Source: Dehalococcoidia bacterium
GTDB taxonomy: Bacteria; Chloroflexota; Dehalococcoidia; Dehalococcoidales; W111
Direction: 5' to 3'
DNA length: 33,094 bases
Assembly (NCBI GenBank): GCA_011191985.1
Contig: DUEU01000072.1
Coordinates: 1 to 33,094 of the forward strand
Shown here: one piece after another, positions 23,875 to 31,266 of the stretch
Layout: each line of letters opens with the position of its first letter
Numbering within the stretch: position 1 is the first letter of the stretch
Notes under the pieces: model-generated
Databases searched by the model: none
What the model was told of the DNA's origin: nothing
Seen by the model: the letters and a program-made list of their open reading frames with translations, nothing else
Translations under genes and position numbers: made by a program

Positions 23875-24285
23875 TTGGTAGAAGAAGATATAAGCGCGGA
23901 ACAGCCCGCAGAGCGGTGGTTTATTGACCTTGAGCGGTTCCTACAAAGTAATCGCTCATTCTTTGCCCTGGCCCGGGAGTGCCTGTGCCCCGCCTGCCGG
24001 CAGCGGTTGACAGCAACACCGCCGGAGATTGCTGCCGACGACCTGCTGGCGACTATCGGTGGTTGCTGCTCAAAGACGGCGGGATTCATTCATGGTGAAT
24101 TGCCCATCCTGGAGAGCGTGTTCCGCCTTTTCCTGGCCAACCGGAACCAGCCCCTTGACCTGGATGAGATGGCGCGAGAACTGAATGAGCGACGGGCTGT
24201 GGGCGGTTACCGCACCTCGCCGCAGGTTCTGTCCCGCCTCCTTATGAATGACCGTTACTACGGCCTGGGGCGGTTTGAAGGCTAA
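23875..24285 (+). CDS. Unrecognised protein with CxxC motif
   Basis: A 136-residue frame that I cannot assign to a family. It has a Cys-rich centre (CLCPACRQRL, then GGCCSKTAG), which could bind zinc or an Fe-S cluster, and a C-terminal part (LDLDEMARELNERR, SPQVLSRLLMNDRYYGLGRF) that looks like a helix-turn-helix or winged-helix fold. No signal peptide or membrane helix. The only conventional start is TTG 23875, 18 bases after the DUF362 stop and without a good ribosome-binding site. It is probably cotranscribed with moeA and the DUF362 gene, and converges on acylphosphatase. Confidence 0.7.
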   Translation: MVEEDISAEQPAERWFIDLERFLQSNRSFFALARECLCPACRQRLTATPPEIAADDLLATIGGCCSKTAGFIHGELPILESVFRLFLANRNQPLDLDEMARELNERRAVGGYRTSPQVLSRLLMNDRYYGLGRFEG

Positions 24286-24296
24286 CCGTAGGGGGC

Positions 24297-24590
24297 CTAA
24301 TATCTTATGTTAAAACCGGTGTACTCACCGGTATGTCCTGACCAGTCCGTCTCCACCCTCTTCACTCTGGCCGCCGGCGGCCCTTTATGTAGGTAATTGA
24401 CTAACTGCTCCAGCCGGTTGCGCTCCCCTTCGGCGCGCACTTCCACCGCCTCCCCGCCGGGCAGGTTGCGTACGTAGCCGCTTAGAGCCAGTTCTCTGGC
24501 GCGCCAGCAGACAGAAGCACGGAAGAAAACGCCCTGTACGCGGCCCTGGACTACAGCACGGACTGCGGCCAGTTCGCTATTGGGGGTCAT
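24297..24590 (-). CDS. acyP: Acylphosphatase
   Basis: A 97-residue enzyme that hydrolyses acyl phosphates. The active-site signature VQGRVQGVFFRASVCWRA carries the phosphate-binding Arg (R24), and SGYVRNLPGGEAVEV provides the catalytic Asn (N42). The size is normal for the family. The true start is ATG 24590, which overlaps the radical SAM stop codon as ATGA, showing translational coupling. The frame is open further upstream only because it shadows the neighbouring gene. It is the last gene of the rnc-side minus-strand run. Confidence 0.93.
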   Translation of the reverse strand: MTPNSELAAVRAVVQGRVQGVFFRASVCWRARELALSGYVRNLPGGEAVEVRAEGERNRLEQLVNYLHKGPPAARVKRVETDWSGHTGEYTGFNIRY

Positions 24591-25516
24591 ATGACAAACC
24601 TCAGCGGGCTCGACTGGCGCCTGTCCAGCCGGAATAAGCCCTGCTGGTGGGCCATCTCTATGGCTTCCTGAACCTCCTGCCAGTTCACCGGGCGGGCCAG
24701 TTGCGGCCTGCCGAATGCCTGATGGCAAGGGTGATACTGGGCCATAACATTGAGGTAGGTCTCGGCGGAGACTTCCCGGGCCAGGAAACGGGTGACCTCC
24801 TCTGTCCCGGCCAGCCGGTCGGGCAGTACCAGGTGGCGTACCAGGAGGCCGCGGTAGGCAATACCCTGCTCGTCCAGACGGAGGTCGCCGACCTGTCGGT
24901 GCATTTCCTTAACGGCGGCTTGGTTTATCCGGGGATAATCTTTTATGCCGGAAAGCTGCTCGGCGAACTTTTCATCGGCGTACTTCATATCCGGCATGTA
25001 GATATTGACGATGCCGTCCAGCAGGCTCAGGGTTTCCAGGGAATCGTAGCCGCCGCTGTTATAGACCAGGGGTAGATAGAGCCCGTTGCTTGCCGCCAGT
25101 TCCAGTGCTTCCAGTATATGGGGCACGACATGGCTCGGGCTTACCAGATTGATATTATGGCAGCCCCGATCCTGGATGGAGAGCATTATCTGAGCCAGCT
25201 TCTCGCTGGTGACCGGCACACCTTCCCCCGACTGGCTTATGGTATAGTTCTGGCAGAAGATACAGCGCAGGTTGCAGTAGGTGAAGAATATGGTTCCCGA
25301 ACCCTGCCGGCCCACCAGTGGTGATTCCTCACCGAAGTGGGGCCCATAGCTGGAAACCATCGCCGGCCGGGTGATGGTGCATTTGCCGCTTTCGCCGGCC
25401 AGGCGGTTTACCCCGCAGTGGCGAGGGCATACCCGGCACTCTGCCATCATGGCCCTGGCCCTGGCCACCCGGGCCTTCAGTTCCCCGCTGTTCAGGAGAC
25501 TGTGGTAGGCAGCCGT
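24587..25516 (-). CDS. PflX-like radical SAM protein (COG1313)
   Basis: A radical SAM protein related to pyruvate-formate-lyase activases. The cluster motif is CNLRCIFC (C65, C69, C72 counted from GTG 25468). Four more N-terminal cysteines (C11, C14, C18, C30 in CRVCPRHCGVNR and GKC) are characteristic of the PflX/COG1313 group, whose substrate is unknown. NINLVSPSHVVPHILEAL and YNSGGYDS are also typical. The first conventional start is GTG 25468, but family-like sequence (AAYHSLLNSGELKARV) continues upstream to an ACG at 25514-25516 with GAGGAG eight bases before it. I give the longer form; the ACG start is inferred. The acylphosphatase gene overlaps by 4 bases. Confidence 0.85.
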   Translation of the reverse strand, partial: TAAYHSLLNSGELKARVARARAMMAECRVCPRHCGVNRLAGESGKCTITRPAMVSSYGPHFGEESPLVGRQGSGTIFFTYCNLRCIFCQNYTISQSGEGVPVTSEKLAQIMLSIQDRGCHNINLVSPSHVVPHILEALELAASNGLYLPLVYNSGGYDSLETLSLLDGIVNIYMPDMKYADEKFAEQLSGIKDYPRINQAAVKEMHRQVGDLRLDEQGIAYRGLLVRHLVLPDRLAGTEEVTRFLAREVSAETYLNVMAQYHPCHQAFGRPQLARPVNWQEVQEAIEMAHQQGLFRLDRRQSSPLRFVI

Positions 25517-25521
25517 TTGTC

Positions 25522-25668
25522 CTACTCCTCTTCCTTCCGTTCCTTCTTCCCCTTGGACTTTATCACTTCTACGGTTGCCGGTGAGGGCACGATTGAAGCG
25601 GGCGCTATCTTTTTGGCGTCCTTTCTAGACTTCTTCGGCTCTCGTCGTCGGTAATCTCGACTGCCCAT
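25522..25668 (-). CDS. Small highly charged protein, 48 residues
   Basis: A 48-codon frame, ATG at 25668, with GAGGTG five bases upstream. It begins MGSRDYRRREPKKSRKDAKK, has a Pro/Ala/Val middle (APASIVPSPATVEVIK) and ends in a run of Lys and Glu (KGKKERKEEE). The composition suggests a disordered nucleic-acid- or ribosome-binding peptide, but no family is assigned; I recall similar short frames in Dehalococcoidia genomes, which is weak support. Its stop codon lies five bases before the proposed start of the radical SAM gene, whose ribosome-binding site is inside this frame's 3' end, so they are probably cotranscribed. Confidence 0.7.
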   Translation of the reverse strand: MGSRDYRRREPKKSRKDAKKIAPASIVPSPATVEVIKSKGKKERKEEE

Positions 25669-25730
25669 GAGACACCTCATCCCGATTATCGGACTACGGG
25701 TACTCCTGGTAGAAGTTTAGCAAAAGGTGG

Positions 25731-26423
25731 TTATTGTGTAAAGACCCGCCGTAACGCCGCGCGGGCTGCTTCCGTTTCGGCCGCTTTCTTGCTCTTACCC
25801 GACCCTTTGGCCAGTACGGTATTATCTATCCTTACCTCGACGGTGAACGTCTTGTCGTGGTCCGGGCCGGCCGCTGCCACCAGGTGGTAGGTAGGTGTCA
25901 GTTGCCACTTCGCCTGGGTGAATTCCTGCAGTTGCGATTTATAGTCAACCCCGCTGCCCTGAGCCAATACCTTGTCCAGCTCGGTGTCAAAGAGCCTGAG
26001 GACGAATTCTTGGGCGATCGTCGGCCCATGGTCAAGGTAGACGGCGGCGATTACCGCTTCCAGGGCGGCGGCCAGGTTTTTCGGCTTGTTGCGGCCGCCA
26101 CCGGCTTCCTCCCCTTTTCCCAAGTAGAGATAGTTACCCAGGCCGATGGTGGCCGCGATACGGGCCAGGCAGCTCTGTCGCACCAGGGTGGAGCGCAAAC
26201 GGGTCATTTCCCCTTCACTGAGAGGGGGAAGGCCGTGGTGCAGTCTCTCCGCTATAATTAAACCCAGGACAGCGTCTCCCAGGAACTCCAGTCTTTCGTT
26301 GGAATGAGCTGTAAAGGCCGGGTTTTCGTTACTGTATGAGCTGTGTACCAGGGCCTGCTCCAGTAGCGACCGATCATTAAACGAGATGCCCAGGGCTTGC
26401 TGTAGACTATTTAGGTCAGGCAT
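25731..26423 (-). CDS. rnc: Ribonuclease III
   Basis: A 230-residue double-strand-specific endoribonuclease that processes rRNA precursors and structured mRNAs. The catalytic signature NERLEFLGDAVLG (residues 42-54) is intact, with a second acidic site in AAALEAVIAAVYLDHG. A double-stranded-RNA-binding domain covers about 155-228 (DYKSQLQEFTQAK ... GSGKSKKAAETEAARAAL). ATG 26423 gives the normal N-terminus; the frame extends upstream to 26501 only by chance. The 48-residue gene follows 62 bases downstream, and the MFS gene is divergent. Confidence 0.96.
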   Translation of the reverse strand: MPDLNSLQQALGISFNDRSLLEQALVHSSYSNENPAFTAHSNERLEFLGDAVLGLIIAERLHHGLPPLSEGEMTRLRSTLVRQSCLARIAATIGLGNYLYLGKGEEAGGGRNKPKNLAAALEAVIAAVYLDHGPTIAQEFVLRLFDTELDKVLAQGSGVDYKSQLQEFTQAKWQLTPTYHLVAAAGPDHDKTFTVEVRIDNTVLAKGSGKSKKAAETEAARAALRRVFTQ

Positions 26424-26495
26424 AACTAAAGTTCCCCTTATCAATAACCATAAACGTGTTAATACCGTGCTGTCAAATTCGGCTCTGCTTAAGCG

Positions 26496-26525
26496 TTGCA
26501 CACCGGGCGGTGCTGGTAGTATTAT
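26496..26525 (+). promoter_or_regulatory. Putative promoter of the third OFA-type MFS gene
   Basis: TTGCAC (26496-26501), an 18-base spacer and TATTAT (26520-26525). The transcription start would fall near 26532. Confidence 0.4.
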
Positions 26526-26576
26526 CAGTGAAGAACCGCCTCAGATATGTCCAGAGACGGCGTCTGCTTTGTTATC

Positions 26577-27854
26577 ATGTACACCAGTGAGGAGAGACGG
26601 CGGCTGTTCTACGGGTGGTGGATTGTCGGCGCCGGTTTCATCATTTCGTTGTTTTCCGGCGGGGTCATCTTTTACGGGTTCACCGCCCTTTTTGAGCCGA
26701 TAGCCAGCGAGTTTGAGTGGAGCTACGTGCAGGTCTCGCTGGCCGCTTCGCTGCGTGGTATGGAGATGGGCCTTCTTGCCCCCTTAGTGGGGATACTCGT
26801 TGACAGCTGGGGGCCAAGGCGTTTAATTGTTGCCGGTGCTGTCATTATGGGTTCGGGCCTGATACTGCTGGGCCAGGTCAACTCTCTGGCCGCGTTTTAC
26901 GGGTCCTTCGCCGTAATTGCTATCGGTATTAGTGCCATGAGCGGTACCGTAATGCTGACCTCGGTGGTCAACTGGTTTCGCCGCAAGGTGGCCCTGGCCA
27001 CCGGAATTATGGTCAGCGGCCTGGCTATCGGGGGCCTTCTGATTCCGGTGGTCACATTGCTTATCGACGAATGCGGCTGGCGCATGGCAATGGTCATCCT
27101 CGGCCTGTGTGCCTGGGTTGTAGTTATACCGCTGGCACTTTTCTTCCGTCATAGGCCCGAGCAATATGGCCATTTGCCGGACGGCGAGGTGAGCAGCACC
27201 GTGATTGTTGAGGAGAATCGAGTTCCCGCTCAGGGTACCCCGGCCGGTGTCTCGGCCGCAGGGATAGGGACGAGGCGTGCGTTCTGGCACATTTCTCTGG
27301 CCACTATGCTTCAGATGCTGATAATGAGTTCCGTTTCCACGCACATCATGCCCTATCTCACCAGTATCGATGTCTCCCGGTCGGCAGCCAGTCTGGTGGC
27401 TGGCGTCGTACCGCTGGCCAGCATCGGTGGCCGCCTTGGCTTCGGCTGGCTTGGCGATAAATTTAACCCGAAGATAGTGGCCGCCCTGGGTTGTGTTCTT
27501 ATTACTCTGGGCATGCTCTGTTTTGGTGGTCTTATCACCGGGTGGACATGGCTGCTGCTGCCGTTTATCGTCTGTTTCAGTACCGGCTGGGGGGGTAGTG
27601 TCGTGGTGAGGGTAGTTTTAATCCGAAAATATTACAGTCGGGGTCAGTTTGGCCGTACCTACGGCTTTCTCATCGGCATATCGACTTTTGGCCACGTGGC
27701 CGGGGCCCCCCTGGCCGGGTGGGTATTTGATGAGTGGGGGGCCTATTTCGGGGCATGGTTTGCTATGGCGGCACTGGCGGTTGTTAGTCTGGTCATTTTT
27801 CTCACTGTCCCGCCTAGCAGACGAAGGGTGCCGCCGTCTGATAAGTCCCGGTAG
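26577..27854 (+). CDS. MFS transporter, paralogue of the carrier at 10040
   Basis: A 425-residue carrier with about 12 membrane segments. It begins MYTSEERRRLFYGWWIVGAGF and has GILVDSWGPRR after helix 2, MVSGLAIGG in helix 5, and a central loop ending FRHRPEQYGHLPDGEVS. These match the carrier at 10040 nearly phrase for phrase, so they share recent ancestry, while cargo (probably an organic anion of the oxalate-formate/monocarboxylate type) is inferred from family only. ATG 26577 aligns with the paralogue's start; an in-frame ATG at 26547 would add ten unrelated residues. Neither has a strong ribosome-binding site. Confidence 0.9.
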   Translation: MYTSEERRRLFYGWWIVGAGFIISLFSGGVIFYGFTALFEPIASEFEWSYVQVSLAASLRGMEMGLLAPLVGILVDSWGPRRLIVAGAVIMGSGLILLGQVNSLAAFYGSFAVIAIGISAMSGTVMLTSVVNWFRRKVALATGIMVSGLAIGGLLIPVVTLLIDECGWRMAMVILGLCAWVVVIPLALFFRHRPEQYGHLPDGEVSSTVIVEENRVPAQGTPAGVSAAGIGTRRAFWHISLATMLQMLIMSSVSTHIMPYLTSIDVSRSAASLVAGVVPLASIGGRLGFGWLGDKFNPKIVAALGCVLITLGMLCFGGLITGWTWLLLPFIVCFSTGWGGSVVVRVVLIRKYYSRGQFGRTYGFLIGISTFGHVAGAPLAGWVFDEWGAYFGAWFAMAALAVVSLVIFLTVPPSRRRVPPSDKSR

Positions 27855-27914
27855 GGGGAAGTTGTGGGCTGATGTATAATTATGAATATGGGGAGGTTCG
27901 GGGCGGACCCGGGG

Positions 27915-27939
27915 CTTCCTGAAACTCAGGAGGACTGAG
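27915..27939 (+). promoter_or_regulatory. Switch-like hairpins over the ZIP gene ribosome-binding site
   Basis: CTTCCTGA (27915-27922) can pair with TCAGGAGG (27926-27933, one G-U pair) around the loop AAC, burying the whole AGGAGG. An alternative fold pairs CTCAG (27925-27929) with CTGAG (27935-27939) and puts GAGGA in the loop. The folds exclude each other. A TATAAT at 27875-27880 could drive a leader of about 60 bases. Confidence 0.45.
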
Positions 27940-27945
27940 CGGGAG

Positions 27946-28761
27946 ATAGAAATCAACTTCCTGCAAAACTTTCATCCGGTGGTACAGGCGCTGCTGGCGA
28001 CCTGCTTCACCTGGGCTATGACAGCGCTGGGGGCCGCTGCCGTTTTTATGGCCCGGGACATCAGCCGCCGGGTGCTTGACGCCATGCTTGGTTTTGCCGG
28101 CGGCGTAATGATTGCCGCCAGTTACTGGTCACTGCTGGCGCCGGCGATAGAGATGTCCGAGGGCAAAGGTATCCCCCCCTGGGTGCCGGCGGTCGTTGGC
28201 TTCCTGGTCGGGGGCATATTCTTGCGAGTTACTGACCGATTGCTGCCCCATCTGCACCTCGGCTTTCCCACGGCGGAAGCCGAGGGCATTAAAACAGGCT
28301 GGCGCCGGAGCACATTGCTCATCCTGGCGATAACGCTGCATAACATTCCGGAAGGGCTTGCTGTCGGCGTAGCCTTTGGCGCGCTGGCGGCTGATTTGCC
28401 GGTGGCCTCTATGGGAGCGGCCGTGGCGCTGGCTATCGGCATCGGTATTCAGAATTTCCCGGAGGGGATGGCGGTCTCCCTGCCCCTGCGTCGTGAGGGT
28501 ATGTCCCGCCGTAACAGTTTCTGGTACGGCCAGCTGTCGGCGGTGGTTGAGCCTATCGCTGCGGTTATTGGTGCCGCGGCAGTGGTCGTGGCTCAGCCGA
28601 TACTACCTTATGCCCTGTCTTTTGCCGCCGGGGCTATGATATTTGTCGTCATTGAGGAGGTAGTTCCGGAGGCTCAGCGCGGCGGCAATACTGATCTGGC
28701 GACCATGGGCGGCATGCTCGGCTTTACCGTGATGATGCTGCTTGACGTTGCCCTTGGTTAG
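27946..28761 (+). CDS. ZIP-family metal transporter
   Basis: A membrane protein of the ZIP (ZupT/GufA-like) family that moves Zn2+, Fe2+ or Mn2+ into the cytoplasm. The two metal-site helices carry [10 protein letters not shown] (H121 from GTG 27979) and [10 protein letters not shown], and a later helix has [10 protein letters not shown], all intact. About eight membrane segments. The first conventional start is GTG 27979, but the family's N-terminal segment ([19 protein letters not shown]) continues upstream with no ATG, GTG or TTG before the stop at 27883. I extend to ATA 27946; the exact start is uncertain. The Shine-Dalgarno AGGAGG is at 27928, 12 bases before it. Confidence 0.88.
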   Translation: MEINFLQNFHPVVQALLATCFTWAMTALGAAAVFMARDISRRVLDAMLGFAGGVMIAASYWSLLAPAIEMSEGKGIPPWVPAVVGFLVGGIFLRVTDRLLPHLHLGFPTAEAEGIKTGWRRSTLLILAITLHNIPEGLAVGVAFGALAADLPVASMGAAVALAIGIGIQNFPEGMAVSLPLRREGMSRRNSFWYGQLSAVVEPIAAVIGAAAVVVAQPILPYALSFAAGAMIFVVIEEVVPEAQRGGNTDLATMGGMLGFTVMMLLDVALG

Positions 28762-28931
28762 ACCTTAAAATATCTCAGCGTCGTAATGAAGGCGATAACC
28801 AGAGAAGAACGACGTTTCCCGCAATTGTCACTGGAGACAGAGCGTTCACCATATCGGGTAAGGGCATGACAACTATAGTTACGGCACTGACCTGAACGGA
28901 CAATAATAAAGTAAGGGAGGTAAACAGAACA
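28762..28931. other. Intergenic region before the SDR gene
   Basis: No gene is seen in these 170 bases. They contain the perfect palindrome AACTATAGTT (28871-28880) and GGGAGG (28915-28920) before the SDR ATG. No confident promoter hexamers with 17-base spacing were found. Confidence 0.4.
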
Positions 28932-29786
28932 ATGGCTCAGAGATTAGCAGGTAAGTCAGCGGTGGTAACCGGGGGTGGGGATGGCATTGGCCGAGGAGTG
29001 GCTTTAGCCCTGGCTGCCGAGGGAGCCAGGGTGGTAGTTAATGATATCGCCCGTGAATCCGATGGCACGAGTAAGGCCGACAGTGTGGTTGCCGAGATTG
29101 TGAAGGCCGGTGGCTCGGCCGTTGCTAATTATGACAGCGTGGCCACGATGTCGGGTGGGGATAATATTGTCAAAGCGGCCACCGACAACTTCGGTCGAAT
29201 TGATATCCTGGTTTGCTGCGCCGGTAATCACAACCGGATGCCTATTGTTGAGATGACGGAGAGGGACTGGGATTCAATCATAGAAGTCCATTTGAAAGGG
29301 CATTTCACCTGTTGCCGGGCGGCCGCCGTGGAGATGGTAAAACAGAAAAGTGGCCGAATCATCAATTTCTCTTCTCGCGCTGGCTTCAGCTATTTTGTTG
29401 GCCCTCCTAACAGTGTGGCCTATGCCGCCGCCAAGGCGGGTATTCTGGGTCTTACGGCGCAGCTGTCGGGAGAAATGAAGGAGCACGGCATAACCGTGAA
29501 CGCCATATTGCCCAGTGCCGTAACCAAGCTCTTCCCCGAGGAGCGGCCCAAGGTCGGTGGCGGTGAGACGGGGGCGCCGGATACGGTGGCCCCGATAGTC
29601 ACCTATCTGGCCACCGACGAAGCCCAGAATATCACCGGCCAGTTCTTCTATGCTACCGGCGGCGACATCTGTATCTACAGCCGGCCGATACAGATACCCG
29701 GGCCACATATGTTCATTCGCAAGCCTGGTAAATGGACCGTTGATGAGCTTATCGAGGTTATTCCCCCGCTGGTCAAGCTTGGCTAG
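28932..29786 (+). CDS. Short-chain dehydrogenase/reductase, hydroxyacyl-CoA type
   Basis: A 284-residue NAD(P)-dependent SDR. The cofactor motif is TGGGDGIGRG (residues 13-22), followed by NDIA at the end of strand 2, CCAGNH for the NAG motif, catalytic Ser in NFSSRAG (S147/S148) and YAAAK (Y164, K168). The VVVNDIARESDG pattern and a C-terminal extension of about 40 residues resemble the dehydrogenase domain of multifunctional (R)-3-hydroxyacyl-CoA enzymes, so an acyl-CoA substrate is a reasonable guess. It is followed after 63 bases by the MmgE/PrpD gene and probably forms an operon with it. Confidence 0.9.
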   Translation: MAQRLAGKSAVVTGGGDGIGRGVALALAAEGARVVVNDIARESDGTSKADSVVAEIVKAGGSAVANYDSVATMSGGDNIVKAATDNFGRIDILVCCAGNHNRMPIVEMTERDWDSIIEVHLKGHFTCCRAAAVEMVKQKSGRIINFSSRAGFSYFVGPPNSVAYAAAKAGILGLTAQLSGEMKEHGITVNAILPSAVTKLFPEERPKVGGGETGAPDTVAPIVTYLATDEAQNITGQFFYATGGDICIYSRPIQIPGPHMFIRKPGKWTVDELIEVIPPLVKLG

Positions 29787-29849
29787 CCGTCCCGGCAAAT
29801 TAATGGTACTCTTAGAGGTTGAGCCTTACTGCCGATAAGGAGGCGTGAA

Positions 29850-31262
29850 ATGGCAGAACCCGTTTCAGCCCGTGAACCGGACCCAATGAGTGTCCTGTGT
29901 AAAATGGTCGTAGATACAAAATACGATGATTTACCGGACAACGTGATTAATTATGCCAAGAAATGCGTACTGGATACCATGGCCGTTATCGTCGGTGGTT
30001 CTGCCATGGAAAGTGTTGCTGAGGTAGTTGACTTTGTTAAAGACAAAGGGGGTAAACCAGAGAGTATCATCCCCTTCTATGGCGGCCGGGTGCCGGCTGC
30101 AGAGGCAGCTTTTGCCATCGGGCCCATGGCCCGCGCTATGGATCTGGGTGATGCTCATTCGGAGGGTGGTCACTGCAGTGAGTACATCCTCCCGGCGCTG
30201 CTGGCGGCAACCGGACTCAAGGATAAGGTGTCCGGCCGGGAGTTCATCACCGCCCTTGTTGTCGGTCAGGAGATGCTGGTGCGTATCGGTGTCGCCTTCG
30301 GGGTGGTCAGTAAGGCAATACCGGCCAATCAGATAGGCGGGCATTACATATTCGGATGCATAGCCTCCGTGGGCAAGCTGCTTGGTCTGAGCCGGCAAGA
30401 GCTGGAGAACGCCGAAGGTATCGGCCGCGGCATGACGCAGCCGCATGATGTGGCCATGCTGGCGCCCCCGTCGCATATGGTGCGCGTCCATCACAGTTTT
30501 ATCGCCCAGGACGCCATTAACGCCTGTCTCCTGGCCAGGAGAGGCATCACCGGCCCTCGGGGCGAGCTGACCGATGTCCTGGCTGGCCCCAAGGGATATC
30601 TGGCTTTCGCCCATTGGACGACTAAACCGGAGTTAATGACGAGGGGGTTGGGTGAGGAATGGGAAATGTTGAATATCGGCATGAAGCCGAACCCGGCCTG
30701 CGGCTGTACCCACACCTCCATAGAGGGGATAACGGAGCAGATGAAGGAGCATGACTTTGAAGCCGGCGACATTGCCGATATTGGGCTTGACGTGTCCCCG
30801 GTAATATGGTCGGCGGTGTGTTTACCCAAGGAAGAGAGATGGAACCCCCGGACGGTAGCCGAGTGCCAGTTTAGTTTACCCTATATCGTAGCGACGGCGG
30901 CCTTTGATAAAGACGTGTTTCTGGACTCATACACCCCGGAGGCGAGGGCACGCCAGGATGTTCGTGAGCTGATGACCCGGATATCGGCCCGCAAGGACTC
31001 CGGTTTGCCATCGTTTGCGGTGAGGGTCAATACCACGCTGAAAGACGGCCGGCAGTTTTCCACAGAATGTATATACTGCAAAGGGCAGCCGTCAAAGCCT
31101 TTTACCGAGGCGGAACTGGTGGCCCGGTTTAAGAAATGCGTCCCCTATTCGGCTTATAAGCTGAGTGATGCCGCCGTTGGCTCGGTAACCGGGGCGCTTA
31201 TAGACTTGGAGAACGTCGAGGATGTAACAGGCAGCCTGCTGGCGCCTTTAACTCCCCAGTAA
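29850..31262 (+). CDS. MmgE/PrpD family protein
   Basis: A 470-residue protein of the MmgE/PrpD fold, which includes 2-methylcitrate dehydratase, cis-aconitate decarboxylase and iminodisuccinate epimerase. The N-terminal helical domain has NYAKKCVLDTMAVIVGGS, the active-site region ARAMDLGDAHSEGGHCSEY contains the conserved Asp and His residues, and the second domain begins at about residue 275 (IGMKPNPACGCTHTSIEG). The reaction here is not known. A strong AAGGAGG precedes the ATG. Next to the SDR and opposite an Fe-S oxidoreductase of fatty-acid/acyl-CoA type, it may act on a branched or dicarboxylic acid; that is inference. Confidence 0.92.
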   Translation: MAEPVSAREPDPMSVLCKMVVDTKYDDLPDNVINYAKKCVLDTMAVIVGGSAMESVAEVVDFVKDKGGKPESIIPFYGGRVPAAEAAFAIGPMARAMDLGDAHSEGGHCSEYILPALLAATGLKDKVSGREFITALVVGQEMLVRIGVAFGVVSKAIPANQIGGHYIFGCIASVGKLLGLSRQELENAEGIGRGMTQPHDVAMLAPPSHMVRVHHSFIAQDAINACLLARRGITGPRGELTDVLAGPKGYLAFAHWTTKPELMTRGLGEEWEMLNIGMKPNPACGCTHTSIEGITEQMKEHDFEAGDIADIGLDVSPVIWSAVCLPKEERWNPRTVAECQFSLPYIVATAAFDKDVFLDSYTPEARARQDVRELMTRISARKDSGLPSFAVRVNTTLKDGRQFSTECIYCKGQPSKPFTEAELVARFKKCVPYSAYKLSDAAVGSVTGALIDLENVEDVTGSLLAPLTPQ

Positions 31263-31266
31263 GCGG

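Noticed and set aside
24591-24728. Longer acylphosphatase with an N-terminal extension
   Set aside because: The extension overlaps the radical SAM gene and is Gly/Pro-rich shadow sequence; ATG 24590 with ATGA coupling gives the family's normal length.
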